NCBI GenBank assembly: GCA_003169695.1
Contig: PNAS01000076.1
Location: 1 to 64,000, forward strand
Reading direction: 5' to 3'
Source: Spartobacteria bacterium
GTDB lineage: Bacteria > Verrucomicrobiota > Verrucomicrobiia > Chthoniobacterales > UBA10450
Length of the DNA stretch: 64,000 bases
Shown here: in pieces, positions 44,789-54,096 of the stretch
Numbering within the stretch: position 1 is the first letter of the stretch
How the letters are laid out: every line of letters starts with the position of its first letter
The notes under the pieces: generated by a model
Told to the model about the DNA's origin: nothing
The model's database searches: none
The model's input: the letters and a program-made list of their open reading frames with translations, nothing else
Program-made: the position numbers and the translations under genes

Positions 44789-45502
44789 ATGTCTGCATCT
44801 GCTGAACCAAATTCAACCCCGAACCCGGACATCCAGGTTCCGATGCCAGACGTGGTGAAGTTCATGCGACAGCTCGGTCACGATCTGCGCAATCATCTCA
44901 ACGGGGCCGAACTGCAATCGGCTTACATCGCCGAGATCGCGGAGGATCCGGAGCTGAAAGACGAGATCAAACGTTTGCGCGCGATGATTTCCGAAGTGGG
45001 AGCAGGTTTGCAACGCGTCACCTCAGCGCTCAGCGCGGCGAGATTGACGCTGATGCCATATGACGGGACCGATTTGGTGGACGATTTGCGTCAGACGCTG
45101 GCGACCGACTATCCGGACGAAAGTGCGAAGATAGAATGGAGCGTGCAGGTGGACAACGTCACCTTGCAGATCGATCCGCAATCATTGCAGCCGGCTCTGA
45201 TGGAATTGTTCGCGAACGCCTTCCGGCACGATCGCGCAGAAGGCGTCATTTCGGTGGAGGCGCGGATTGAAAACGATCGTTTCGTGCTCACCATCCGGGA
45301 ACCGAAGCGGAGCTTTGACCGCTCGACCGAAAACTGGGGACGCGAGCCGTTGCGGGCGATCGGCCAAGGTCATTATGGTCTTGGCCTTCATCGGTCGAGG
45401 GATATCATCGAGGCGCACCGCGGCCAACTAAACGCGCGCTATGACAACGCGGCATCTTCGCTCATCACGACGGTTGCGCTCCCCCTGGCCGAGTCGGCCT
45501 AA
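44789..45502 (+). CDS. soluble sensor histidine kinase, degenerate ATP lid
   Basis: 237 residues from the ATG at 44789; the first 20 are polar and there is no TM or sensor domain. H31 in LGHDLRNHLNG is the phosphorylation box. N143 in LMELFANAFRHDRA is the N-box. The G2 box GQGHYGLGL (192-200) is present, but the usual D-x-G-x-G1 is replaced by REPKRSFDRS. It is followed 121 bases later by an NtrC-type regulator, its probable partner. The absence of a sensor domain suggests signals arrive through a partner protein. Confidence 0.8.
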   Translation: MSASAEPNSTPNPDIQVPMPDVVKFMRQLGHDLRNHLNGAELQSAYIAEIAEDPELKDEIKRLRAMISEVGAGLQRVTSALSAARLTLMPYDGTDLVDDLRQTLATDYPDESAKIEWSVQVDNVTLQIDPQSLQPALMELFANAFRHDRAEGVISVEARIENDRFVLTIREPKRSFDRSTENWGREPLRAIGQGHYGLGLHRSRDIIEAHRGQLNARYDNAASSLITTVALPLAESA

Positions 45503-45623
45503 GAGCGACCGGCTTGCGATCGTTGTGCTTCGTGGAGTGAATGAAATCGCAAAACGCACGTCGATTGCTCTTTCTGTTTCTTCTTCGCGTCGCGTAGAAT
45601 GAATGCGGGACTAATGCAAGACC

Positions 45624-47018
45624 ATGACCGCTGAAAACCGACGCATCCTGATCATCGACGATGAGCGGCCCATCCTGCTCACGTTGGAGGCGCTCCTTGG
45701 CCGTCACGGCTATCAACCCGAAACCGCGGCGACCGCGTCGTATGGGCTGCGGGTGTTGCAGAACAATCCGCCCGCCGTGGTCTTGCTCGATCTGCAACTG
45801 CCGGACGCAGACGGCTTGCAAATGCTCGATCAGATCAAGCAGGAGCATCCGGAGACGCAGGTAATCATTTTGACGGCGCACGATTCGCTGAGTAACGCGA
45901 TCGAGTCGATCAAACGCGGCGCTTATCATTTTATCAGCAAGCCGTACGCGCCCGAGGAACTGCTCAGCCTTATCGAGAAAGCGCTCGAGAAGCAATCGCT
46001 CCTCCGCGAAACGGAACAGCTTCGGGAGAAGACGCAACAGCTCGAGAAACGCCTCGAAATCGCGGAGACGCGGCTGGCCCCCGTGGTCAAAAGCAAGGCC
46101 ATGCAGGAGATTCAGGAATTGATCGAAGCGATGGCGCCGTCAGAAGCCAATGTGTTGATCACGGGTGAAAGCGGCGTTGGCAAGGAAGTCATCGCGAATG
46201 TGATCCACAGCCGCAGCCGGCGCGCCGCCAAACCGATGGTGAAACTAAACTGCGCGGCCTTTCCGCAGGCGATGATCGAGGGGGAATTATTCGGCTACGT
46301 GAAAGGAGCATTCACCGGAGCGATGAATGATTTTGCCGGCATGATCGCAGCAGCCAGCGGGAGCACGTTGTTTCTCGACGAGATTTCCGAGATGCCCCCA
46401 GATTTGCAGACTCGCTTTTTACGGGTGCTGCAAGAACGCGAGTACCGGCCCCTCGGAAGCACGCGCACACTGAAAGCGGACTTCCGTGTCGTGGCGGCAA
46501 CGAACCGCCCGATTGCCAGCGCGCTGGCCGAGAATCGATTGCGCGCCGATCTCTATTACCGGCTCAACACCTTTCAAATCGAGATCCCGCCTTTACGAGA
46601 ACGGAAGGAAGATATTCCGCCGCTGGTGGCTACGTTTCTGAAGCGATTCGCGCAAGAGCTCGGCAAGTCGGAACCTGAAATTGCTCCGGAAGCCTTTCAA
46701 AAACTGCTCGACTACTCGTGGCCGGGGAACGTTCGCGAACTGCAGAACGCAATGGAATACGCGGTCGTCCTCGCGCGCCAAAACAAAATCGGCGTAAAAG
46801 AACTTCCGGCGGAAGTGCAGTTACCGGCTGCTCTTCAACAAACGGAGCGCCACAACAACGGTGGCACCGGCGTTCAGAATCTCGATGACATGGAGCGGAA
46901 CGCGATCATCCAAGCGCTTGCCCAATGCCACGGGAACAAAAAAAAGGCCGCGCAGGTTCTCGGCATTCAGCGTCCGACGCTTTACAATAAGATGAAGCGA
47001 TACGCGATCGAGCTCTGA
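45624..47018 (+). CDS. NtrC-family sigma-54-dependent response regulator
   Basis: 464 residues. Receiver (1-120): acidic D12, D13, phospho-acceptor D56 in LLDLQLP, T in ILTAHD and K in SKPYAP. A coiled-coil linker (125-150) is followed by the AAA domain with Walker A GESGVGKE (181-188), the sigma-54 contact loop GAFTGA (228-233), and FLDEISEMP. The C-terminus is a Fis-type helix-turn-helix (NKKKAAQVLGIQRPTLYNKM). It activates sigma-54 promoters when phosphorylated. Neighbouring glnD makes a nitrogen link likely. Confidence 0.93.
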   Translation: MTAENRRILIIDDERPILLTLEALLGRHGYQPETAATASYGLRVLQNNPPAVVLLDLQLPDADGLQMLDQIKQEHPETQVIILTAHDSLSNAIESIKRGAYHFISKPYAPEELLSLIEKALEKQSLLRETEQLREKTQQLEKRLEIAETRLAPVVKSKAMQEIQELIEAMAPSEANVLITGESGVGKEVIANVIHSRSRRAAKPMVKLNCAAFPQAMIEGELFGYVKGAFTGAMNDFAGMIAAASGSTLFLDEISEMPPDLQTRFLRVLQEREYRPLGSTRTLKADFRVVAATNRPIASALAENRLRADLYYRLNTFQIEIPPLRERKEDIPPLVATFLKRFAQELGKSEPEIAPEAFQKLLDYSWPGNVRELQNAMEYAVVLARQNKIGVKELPAEVQLPAALQQTERHNNGGTGVQNLDDMERNAIIQALAQCHGNKKKAAQVLGIQRPTLYNKMKRYAIEL

Positions 47019-47021
47019 CGG

Positions 47022-47075
47022 AGGCGTTTGGGGCAAGCGCCTGCTGTTGTGGGTAGGCGCTTGGCCCAAGCGCCT
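47022..47075. repeat. two AGGCGCTTG-type palindromes in the glnD leader
   Basis: AGGCGTTTG-GGG-CAAGCGCCT (47022-47042) and AGGCGCTTG-GCC-CAAGCGCCT (47055-47075), followed by CTACA. They fill the space between the regulator stop and glnD and match the palindrome at 14911. Confidence 0.85.
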
Positions 47076-47096
47076 CTACATTAGTCAGAATCCCGA

Positions 47097-49862
47097 ATGG
47101 CCATCTCCCGTCATCTCGAAAAAGTTCTGGCGCATGCTGAGCGTGAACTTGCCTCACCGGGCACGAGGCGACCGGCGGAAACTCTGCCGCTTTACAAGAA
47201 GTTCCTAAAGATCGAGGAGCACCGGCTCCGCTTAGATCATCAATCCGGAGGAGGAGGCCGGGAAATTTGCGCGCTCCGCGTCGAGCTGATTGACGTCTTG
47301 TTGCGCCACATCTTCGCGGCGGCCGGGAGCTTCGCCCAGCAAGACAAAGGCGCCTCCCCCACCCCACTCACGGTGGTGGCGCTCGGTGGTTACGGTCGCG
47401 GGGAACTTAATCCCTTCAGCGACGTGGACGTAATGTTCCTCCACGATAAAAACGGATCGGCCATCTCGCCGTATGCAGCGCAGGTGGTCGAACAAATCCT
47501 CTACCTCCTCTGGGATATTGGACTCAAAGTCGGCCATTCCACACGTTCGATTTCCGAAGCGATCAGCCTGGCGAACAAGGACATGCTCACAAAAACCGCG
47601 ATGCTGGAATCGCGTCAATTGGCCGGCGATCCAAACCTGGCGCGCATCTTTCGCAAACAGTTTCGAGAAAACTGCGTGCGGGGCCGTGTGCGGGAATATG
47701 TGGAGCTTCGCATGCAGGACCAAGCGGCGCGGCACGCGAAATTTGGCGACAGCGTTTATGTGCAAGAGCCAAACCTGAAGAGCGGCTGCGGCGGGCTGCG
47801 TGATTACCAGAATCTTCTTTGGATGACATTCTTCAAAGAGGGCGCGCTCACCACTACGCATCTCGTCGGCAGAGATTGGCTGAGTGAGGCGGATCGCAAG
47901 CGGATCGAAGCAGCCTACGATTTTCTCCTTCGCCTCCGCACCGACCTTCATTACGCAACGGGCCGCGCGACGGACACATTGCATTTCAACGTCCAGGACC
48001 AGCTCGCGGAGCGGCTTGGTTATCCCCAAAAGCGGGGCACTCTCCGGAACGAAGCGTTGATGAAAGATTATTACGAACACACGCGAAACATTTTTCGCGT
48101 GACGGAGCGGATCACGGAGCAGTTTGCCAGCGGCCGGTCTTCACGCACGACGCGCTCACTTTTCGGCTTTCTGCCCATGCTGAAAACACGGGAGGAGCGG
48201 GTTGATTATTTTCGCATTCGCAACCGGCAGCTCTTTCCGCAACGCCGAACCGATTTTGTGAAAGATCCGGAAGCGATGATGCGGGCTTTTCAGCTAGCGC
48301 AAGAACGGCAATTGGATTTGAGCCCGGACCTCGCCGATCTCTTCACGCGCAATCTGGGCGTGGTGACGCGCGGGTTTCGCAACGCAAAAGGATCACGGGA
48401 GAAATTCAGGGCCATCCTTTCCCGCAAAGGCGAAGTCGGACGCGTGCTCCGGATGATGCACCGCATCGACTTTCTCGGCCGTTACGTTCCGGAGTTTGGG
48501 CAGCTCACCTGCCTCGTGCAGCATGAGTTTTTCCATCGCTACACCGCGGACGAACACACGCTGGTTTGCATCGACAAGCTGGACCAGGTCGTGCAGACGG
48601 AGGATCCGAAATTGAGATCGTATCGCGAGCTATTTGAAAAACTCGAGGAACCTTTTGTCCTCTATCTCGCCCTTCTCTTACATGATACCGGCAGAGCAGT
48701 GGGGGCGCGCCCGCATTCCGAGGCCAGCGCACTTTTCGCGCAAGGCGCTGCGATCCGCCTCCAGCTTTCGCCCGCCCAACGGCGCTCGCTCATTCTTCTC
48801 GTGGACCATCACCTGACTCTCTCGAATATGGCCCAGCAGAGAAATCTCGATGACCCCGAGACCGCGGTGGAGTTTGCGCGCATCGTGAAAGACCAGAAGA
48901 ATCTCGATGCCTTGATGCTGCTAACGCTCGCCGATGGGCAGGGCACGAGCGCGGACGCCTGGTCGGATTGGAAAGAGTCGCTCGTCTGGCAACTCTATCA
49001 CGCGACTTCGCGATACCTTTCCGATCAGGAGGCATTCTTCGAGCAGACGAAAATCGAGCGCGAGCTTTCACAGAAGCAGGTGACGGAAAACCTCGGGGCT
49101 GATTACGCGGAGGAAGTGGACGCGCACTTCGAGTTCATGCCGGACAATTATTTCCGGGCGTTTGAGGTCGACGGGATCGTTTCGCATTTGAGGCTCTTCC
49201 GCCGCTTCCTGGAAAATTTGTATTTGCGCGATGAACCACCCCTGGCCCCGGCGATGGCCTGGGAGGAATTCCCGCAACAAGGCCACAGCATCGCTTCATT
49301 CTGCGCCTGGGATGGTCAGGAGCTTCTCGCCAAAATCGCCGGTTCTTTCGCCGTGGTTCCAATCAACATCCTTAGCGCGGATATTTACACACGCGGCGAC
49401 AACGTCGTTCTGGACATTTTTCGAGTGTGCGACACGAAATTTCGCGCGGTAACGGACAAGCGCGACCATGCCCTTGTGGAAACAACTCTTCGCAGCGCGC
49501 TCGCCAATGAGAACTTTGATTTCGCACCGCTCCTCGATCGGGCGCGACGGAAGATCGTCAAGCGGGCCAGCCGCGGCGAGATGGATTTCCCGACTCGCGT
49601 GACAGTCGAAAACAAAGCGCATCCCACGTACACCCTCATTCAAATTCAAACGCCGGATCGGCTGGGATTGCTTTATGAATTGCTCTCCGCCTTTGGACAG
49701 GAACGCGTCTCGATCGCGCTCTCACGGATCAGCACTGAGAAAGGCGCGGCGATAGATACTTTCTATGTCGCCGATCGAGCAACGCGCGGGAAAATCACCG
49801 ATCCATCCCGTATTGCCGCGTTACAAGAACGGCTGCATCGGGCCGCCCTCGGGGCCGTCTAG
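47097..49862 (+). CDS. glnD: [protein-PII] uridylyltransferase / uridylyl-removing enzyme
   Basis: 921 residues. Nucleotidyltransferase site GGYGRGELNPFSDVDVMFLH (97-116; DVD metal ligands), the GlnD family helical part, the HD domain with LLLHDTGRAVGARPHSEASA, and two C-terminal ACT domains (YTRGDNVVLDIFRVCDT and TLIQIQTPDRLGLLYELLSA). It uridylylates PII proteins when glutamine is low and removes UMP when glutamine is high, via the HD domain. PII is not encoded in this window. Confidence 0.94.
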   Translation: MAISRHLEKVLAHAERELASPGTRRPAETLPLYKKFLKIEEHRLRLDHQSGGGGREICALRVELIDVLLRHIFAAAGSFAQQDKGASPTPLTVVALGGYGRGELNPFSDVDVMFLHDKNGSAISPYAAQVVEQILYLLWDIGLKVGHSTRSISEAISLANKDMLTKTAMLESRQLAGDPNLARIFRKQFRENCVRGRVREYVELRMQDQAARHAKFGDSVYVQEPNLKSGCGGLRDYQNLLWMTFFKEGALTTTHLVGRDWLSEADRKRIEAAYDFLLRLRTDLHYATGRATDTLHFNVQDQLAERLGYPQKRGTLRNEALMKDYYEHTRNIFRVTERITEQFASGRSSRTTRSLFGFLPMLKTREERVDYFRIRNRQLFPQRRTDFVKDPEAMMRAFQLAQERQLDLSPDLADLFTRNLGVVTRGFRNAKGSREKFRAILSRKGEVGRVLRMMHRIDFLGRYVPEFGQLTCLVQHEFFHRYTADEHTLVCIDKLDQVVQTEDPKLRSYRELFEKLEEPFVLYLALLLHDTGRAVGARPHSEASALFAQGAAIRLQLSPAQRRSLILLVDHHLTLSNMAQQRNLDDPETAVEFARIVKDQKNLDALMLLTLADGQGTSADAWSDWKESLVWQLYHATSRYLSDQEAFFEQTKIERELSQKQVTENLGADYAEEVDAHFEFMPDNYFRAFEVDGIVSHLRLFRRFLENLYLRDEPPLAPAMAWEEFPQQGHSIASFCAWDGQELLAKIAGSFAVVPINILSADIYTRGDNVVLDIFRVCDTKFRAVTDKRDHALVETTLRSALANENFDFAPLLDRARRKIVKRASRGEMDFPTRVTVENKAHPTYTLIQIQTPDRLGLLYELLSAFGQERVSIALSRISTEKGAAIDTFYVADRATRGKITDPSRIAALQERLHRAALGAV

Positions 49863-49925
49863 GGTCGATCCGAACGCAAATCACACTGGTTCGCGGGAGC
49901 TTTCCGCCTAATCTCGATTTCCACC

Positions 49926-50684
49926 ATGAATGCCCTGATTCTCGCCGCGGGTTACGCCACACGCCTCCATCCGCTCACGCTTCATAAAGCGAAGCCGCTC
50001 CTTGAGGTGGCGGGCAAACCGATGATCGAGTGGGTGCTCGACAATCTCGCGCCTATCCCCGATCTGGAGACGGTTTACGTGGTCACGAACAATAAGTTCG
50101 TGAAGGATTTTCGAATGTGGGCGGATCGTTACCGCAAACGGCAATCCAGGCTCGCGCTCAAAATTATCGATGACGGATCGACCGACGACTCGGATAAACT
50201 CGGTGCGATCGGCGATATTAACCTTGTCCTGATGCGTGAAGAAGAGTTGGCGAAGAACGATTTGATCATCGTCGCGGGCGACAATCTCTTTAGCGAGCCG
50301 CTCGTGGATTTTGCGAAATGTGCAAGAGACTCCGAAGCGACGTTGGCGACTTACGACGTCGGTGATCTCGAGGCGATCAAGAAATATAGCAGCATCACGA
50401 TTGATTCTGCCGGTATCATCACCCAATTCGAAGAGAAACCTGCCGAGCCGAAAAGCACGCTAACCGGGATTGCTCTCTATTATTTTTCGCGGGAGGTCGT
50501 GCCGCTTTTTCGAACGTATCTCGCCGCGGGAAATAATCCGGACCAGCCGGGACGATTCATCCAGTGGCTCCACACTCGCAAGCCAGTGAAAACCCATCAA
50601 ATCGGAGGCACTTGGTTTGATATTGGGAGCAAGGAGACGCTCGAAGAAGCGAATAAGATTTTCGCGAAGTTCGCGCGCGGCTAA
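49926..50684 (+). CDS. sugar nucleotidyltransferase
   Basis: 252 residues. The N-terminal signature [20 protein letters not shown] followed by [20 protein letters not shown] is that of glucose-1-phosphate thymidylyl/uridylyl-type transferases. [10 protein letters not shown] contains the Mg-binding Asp. It couples NTP with a sugar 1-phosphate to give an NDP-sugar for cell-surface polymers. Product and NTP cannot be assigned. Lacks the long C-terminal hexapeptide domain of GlmU. Confidence 0.9.
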   Translation: MNALILAAGYATRLHPLTLHKAKPLLEVAGKPMIEWVLDNLAPIPDLETVYVVTNNKFVKDFRMWADRYRKRQSRLALKIIDDGSTDDSDKLGAIGDINLVLMREEELAKNDLIIVAGDNLFSEPLVDFAKCARDSEATLATYDVGDLEAIKKYSSITIDSAGIITQFEEKPAEPKSTLTGIALYYFSREVVPLFRTYLAAGNNPDQPGRFIQWLHTRKPVKTHQIGGTWFDIGSKETLEEANKIFAKFARG

Positions 50685-50688
50685 ATGC

Positions 50689-50724
50689 ATGTAGAGGCGC
50701 TCGCCGCGGCGAGCGCCTCTACAT
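50689..50724. terminator. 36-bp perfect palindrome between convergent genes
   Basis: The arms ATGTAGAGGCGCTCGCCG and CGGCGAGCGCCTCTACAT are exact inverses (18 bp each, no loop). It begins four bases past the nucleotidyltransferase stop and ends one base before the stop codon of the opposing DUF5069 gene. The position fits a bidirectional terminator. It shares the GTAGAGGCGC end with the repeats at 14911 and 47055. Confidence 0.75.
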
Positions 50725-51144
50725 TTACTTCAATCGCCCTTCGTCGAACTCGATGAGATCGAAGTAGGTCCGAATGTCTTTGCGACCTTCGCCGCCAGCC
50801 TCCTTGAGAAAATGGAGAAAGCGCGCCTTTTTTGCGGCAGTATCCGGCCGGCGGGAAATCATCGTCTCATTCCAATACTCGATCGAATCCGGTGAATGCA
50901 ACGCGCAATTCTTTTGGACCCAGTCGAGGATGGCGGCATCGTCATCGAGCCGATGAGCGGCTTCTTCAAACGCATCTGGGTTCAACTTCAAAAAGGCCAG
51001 GAGATGTTTATCGAAGCCGACGGTTTTGTAATTGTATCCGTCGAGCAGCCCCTTCCGATGAAGCTTGGCCTTGTCAATCAGTCGCGGCAAATGCACGTAG
51101 CCACCCAGTCGATCGTACGGACTGCGTGGAAGCAGTTTTTGCAT
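50725..51144 (-). CDS. DUF5069 family protein
   Basis: 139 residues starting QKLLPRSPYDRLGGYVHLPR, then LIDKAKLHRKGLLDGYNYK and FDKHLLAFLKLNPDAFEEAA, ending with the conserved helix and FDLIEFDEGRLK. The LPRSPxDxLGGYVHLPRxIDK signature is DUF5069, a family well represented in Verrucomicrobia and Opitutales. It is cytoplasmic; the function is unknown. Confidence 0.9.
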   Translation of the reverse strand: MQKLLPRSPYDRLGGYVHLPRLIDKAKLHRKGLLDGYNYKTVGFDKHLLAFLKLNPDAFEEAAHRLDDDAAILDWVQKNCALHSPDSIEYWNETMISRRPDTAAKKARFLHFLKEAGGEGRKDIRTYFDLIEFDEGRLK

Positions 51145-51153
51145 TGAGCCCGG

Positions 51154-52002
51154 CTAGGTCGCTGGCAGAGGATGTGGCACCACCGCCGGCGGGATCGCCT
51201 CCGGCGCCGCGGTGACCGCTGGCTTTAACTCGGGCAGCAACTCAGCTTGAGTTAGCCCCGCACTCCCGATAATCAGCTGACCGCAAAAGATTCCGCCTTT
51301 CTCCACTGAAATAGATTTCGCGGTCACGTTGCCGTCGAGCATGGCGTTGCGATGAATAATGACGGCTGCTTCCGCGACGATTTCGCCGGTCATTCGACCG
51401 CGGATTTCGATGCTTTTGACCCGGACCCTTCGGAAAAATTGCACCACTGATTTCCGCTCCACCAAAACGTGTTCCGCTGTAAGGCGTCCGGGGATCTTGC
51501 CGGTGAAATTGATCGTGGCCGTTCCGAGACAAACTAGATTGCCGCGCAATTTACCTTCGATCAACGCGGAGCGGCAGGTCACGCTGCTGCTGCTGAGATC
51601 ACCTTTTGCGGTCAGATGTATTTCGCCGTGTGTTCGAATCGAGCGGCTGAAGCTCGTCGTGATCTTATAATCGCGCAGGTCAATGTGCTTGCTGCATTTG
51701 GGGCAAATCGTCGAGGTCGCGGCAGAACTGATTTCTTGCGTGGCCTTGCAATCAAAACACTCGATGATCGAGCTGTGGTGTTTGGTCCAAAAGCCCTCCA
51801 TTTTTCGGAAAAGCGACGGATCGGCAACGGGCCCGACCGGTTCGTTTTTCGGGCGGAGCCGCACTTCCACCTTCGGAGCCGAAGGCACGAAATGCGCGCC
51901 GCATTGGCGACACATCGTGCTCTTCGCCGCCGCATATTCCATCTGCTTAAAGCCACAGTGCGGACAATCCACACTGACTTTAGCAGGCGACAGCTTTGCC
52001 AC
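51154..52002 (-). CDS. bactofilin with two N-terminal zinc ribbons
   Basis: 282 residues. Two zinc ribbons come first: C13/C16/C31/C34 (CPHCGF...CRQCGAHF) and C82/C85/C100/C103 (CFDCKA...CPKCSKHID). Residues about 115-250 are a bactofilin beta-helix (GEIHLTAKGDLSSSSVTCRS, KLRGNLVCLGTATINFTGKI, GEIVAEAAVIIHRNAMLDGN, KSISVEKGGIFCGQL). Bactofilins polymerise without nucleotide into cytoskeletal filaments at the membrane. It is 27 bases after the second bactofilin gene. Confidence 0.85.
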   Translation of the reverse strand: MAKLSPAKVSVDCPHCGFKQMEYAAAKSTMCRQCGAHFVPSAPKVEVRLRPKNEPVGPVADPSLFRKMEGFWTKHHSSIIECFDCKATQEISSAATSTICPKCSKHIDLRDYKITTSFSRSIRTHGEIHLTAKGDLSSSSVTCRSALIEGKLRGNLVCLGTATINFTGKIPGRLTAEHVLVERKSVVQFFRRVRVKSIEIRGRMTGEIVAEAAVIIHRNAMLDGNVTAKSISVEKGGIFCGQLIIGSAGLTQAELLPELKPAVTAAPEAIPPAVVPHPLPAT

Positions 52003-52029
52003 GGGTCGCGGTCGCGAAAGGGTGGCTGC

Positions 52030-52566
52030 TTAGACGCGGGCGCCGAAAGCCGTCTTGGCTGGAGGCGTCGCCGGCTCTTCATTCCGCACGATCTCCGGTC
52101 TCGCCGCGGGGGTAGCACCTTTGTGCGCTCCCCCGCTGGTCACCTCGGACTTGCCGATAAAGGTGGCGCCCTCTTCAATGACGAGCCGCGCCGCTTTCAG
52201 GTCGCCTTGGAGCGTGCAACGGGATTTCAGTTCGCAACGCTCGCCCACGGTGATGTTGCCCTGGACTTTGCCGTAAACGGTAATCGATTTCGTTTTGATC
52301 TCGCCGCGGATATCCGCGTTCTCACCGATCGTCAGTACGCCGTCGGAATTGATTTCACCTTCGACTTTGCCGTCGATGAGCAACTCCTTTTGAAATTTGA
52401 TCGAGCCTTTGATCTCGACGTCGCTCGAAAGAATGTCTTTGCCAGAATGTTCAGCCATATATTTTTTGGGATCGATTGTTGATGGTGGTGTCCTTGGTTC
52501 TTCGCGCTGAGCGAGACGGTTCTCCTCAGTGCCCGCGCTTAACGATCCTTCTCCGATCGACGACAT
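52030..52566 (-). CDS. bactofilin (polymer-forming cytoskeletal protein)
   Basis: About 178 residues from the ATG at 52566 (a GTG at 52596 is in frame). After a disordered N-terminus it contains the canonical bactofilin core: ILSSDVEIKGSIKFQKELLI, DGKVEGEINSDGVLTIGENA, RGEIKTKSITVYGKVQGNIT, then GERCELKSRCTLQGDLKAAR. It likely forms filaments, perhaps co-assembling with the downstream zinc-ribbon bactofilin; the two genes are adjacent and codirectional. Confidence 0.9.
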   Translation of the reverse strand: MSSIGEGSLSAGTEENRLAQREEPRTPPSTIDPKKYMAEHSGKDILSSDVEIKGSIKFQKELLIDGKVEGEINSDGVLTIGENADIRGEIKTKSITVYGKVQGNITVGERCELKSRCTLQGDLKAARLVIEEGATFIGKSEVTSGGAHKGATPAARPEIVRNEEPATPPAKTAFGARV

Positions 52567-52791
52567 GGGCCTTTGCGGAATGAATTTCTTCAGCACGTCG
52601 CATTATGGTAATACTCGATGGCGCTGTCAATGGATTACCGAGGGAAATTATCTTTTTCACCGGAAATTTGAATCCGAAAAGACTTTGCAGCGCCAATGGA
52701 CGGAGAAATGAGCCCAACACTTCTGCAATCTGATCTTCGATTCCCGCTCATCCCTTTCCGACATTCGCCAATCGAAATCGGAAATTGCCAT

Positions 52792-52864
<73 letters not shown>

Positions 52865-52956
52865 GTTTTCATAGGTGATTGCGACACGAACAAAATCTCT
52901 TGCTTAATATTTTCACGGTTATTTTCTACGGTCGCTGTGCAAAGCGATACTAAACC

Positions 52957-54096
52957 ATGAAAACCTCCGAGAAAACAAAGTCCGTTAAGACGTGGGAAAA
53001 GACCAGCCAGCAAAACTTGGTGCGCCATAAGTCCGGCCGCTATTATGCCCGGACATTCGGCAACAACAAAGAAATTTGGAAGAGCCTGCGCACTTCGCAT
53101 TTCTCGGTAGCGAAAGTGCGGCTTGCGGAATTTCTGCGCGAGCATCGCGAGAAGCAGGTTGCCGGAGTAAGTGATGCCGCAGCGAAAATGACGTTCGCGG
53201 AAGCGCTCAAGATCCATCAACAAAACCAAGCCGGCGACGTAACGATCAAGCCGAGCACTCGGCATTACTGGAATCAAATCTTTGTCGCGTTGCTCAAGAG
53301 TTGGCCCGTTCTCGCCGATTGGGAATTGCGACGAATCACGAAAACGGACTGCATTGAATGGGCGCGCAAGTTCCGGAAGCGCTCCTCTCCTACTCGCTAC
53401 AACAACACGATCGCCGGTCTGCGCCATGTCTTCGGCGTAGCAATTGAGGCGGGCATCATTTACGGCAACCCAGCCGCGAAACTGGAGCGTCTGCCTGTGC
53501 GCGCGAAACAACTGACGCTCCCGAACGCCGGCGAGTTTTTGCAGCTGGTTGAGACGATCAGAACGGCGGGCGCATGGTGTTCGCGGGATTGTGCAGACTT
53601 CGTTGAGGGCTTGGCTGTGACCGGTGCCCGCAAAGCGGAAGCCGGCGGTATCGAGTGGCGGGATTTAGATTTCAAAGCAGGCCAGATTGTCATTCGCGGC
53701 GACGTGGAAACCGGGACCAAAAACTGGACGATTCTGCGTGTGCCAATGATCCCCAGGGCTCGAGAGTTGTTCCAAAAAATGCGAGCCGATCGCGCAAAGG
53801 AACCACTGACCGCTAAAGTCTTTCGGGTGCGTGAAGCTCAGAAAGCTATCAATGCGGCCTGCAAAAAACTCCGCATCCCGCGAATCACGCATCATGACTT
53901 GCGGCATTTGTTCGCCACGGTTTGCATTGAAAGCGGCGTGGATATTCCAACCGTCTCGCGCTGGCTGAATCATAAAGACGGCGGCGCGCTGGCGATGAAA
54001 ACCTACGGCCACCTCCACCGGGGGCACAGTGTCGCTCAGGCGTTGAAGGTCAGTTTTGCGCCTAATGACACACCGAGCGCCGATGTAAGATCCTAG
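52957..54096 (+). CDS. tyrosine recombinase / phage-type integrase
   Basis: 379 residues. A SAM-like DNA-binding domain (80-180) is followed by the catalytic domain with R225 (TGARKAEA), the H-x-x-R box THHDLRHLF (H313, R316), H339 in WLNHKDGGA and nucleophile Y350 in MKTYGHL. All catalytic residues are intact. The divergent tRNA-Ile2 gene starts 93 bases upstream, on the 5' side of the tRNA, whereas genomic islands usually integrate at the 3' end of a tRNA. The gene seems to be an orphan: no other mobile-element genes flank it. Confidence 0.9.
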   Translation: MKTSEKTKSVKTWEKTSQQNLVRHKSGRYYARTFGNNKEIWKSLRTSHFSVAKVRLAEFLREHREKQVAGVSDAAAKMTFAEALKIHQQNQAGDVTIKPSTRHYWNQIFVALLKSWPVLADWELRRITKTDCIEWARKFRKRSSPTRYNNTIAGLRHVFGVAIEAGIIYGNPAAKLERLPVRAKQLTLPNAGEFLQLVETIRTAGAWCSRDCADFVEGLAVTGARKAEAGGIEWRDLDFKAGQIVIRGDVETGTKNWTILRVPMIPRARELFQKMRADRAKEPLTAKVFRVREAQKAINAACKKLRIPRITHHDLRHLFATVCIESGVDIPTVSRWLNHKDGGALAMKTYGHLHRGHSVAQALKVSFAPNDTPSADVRS

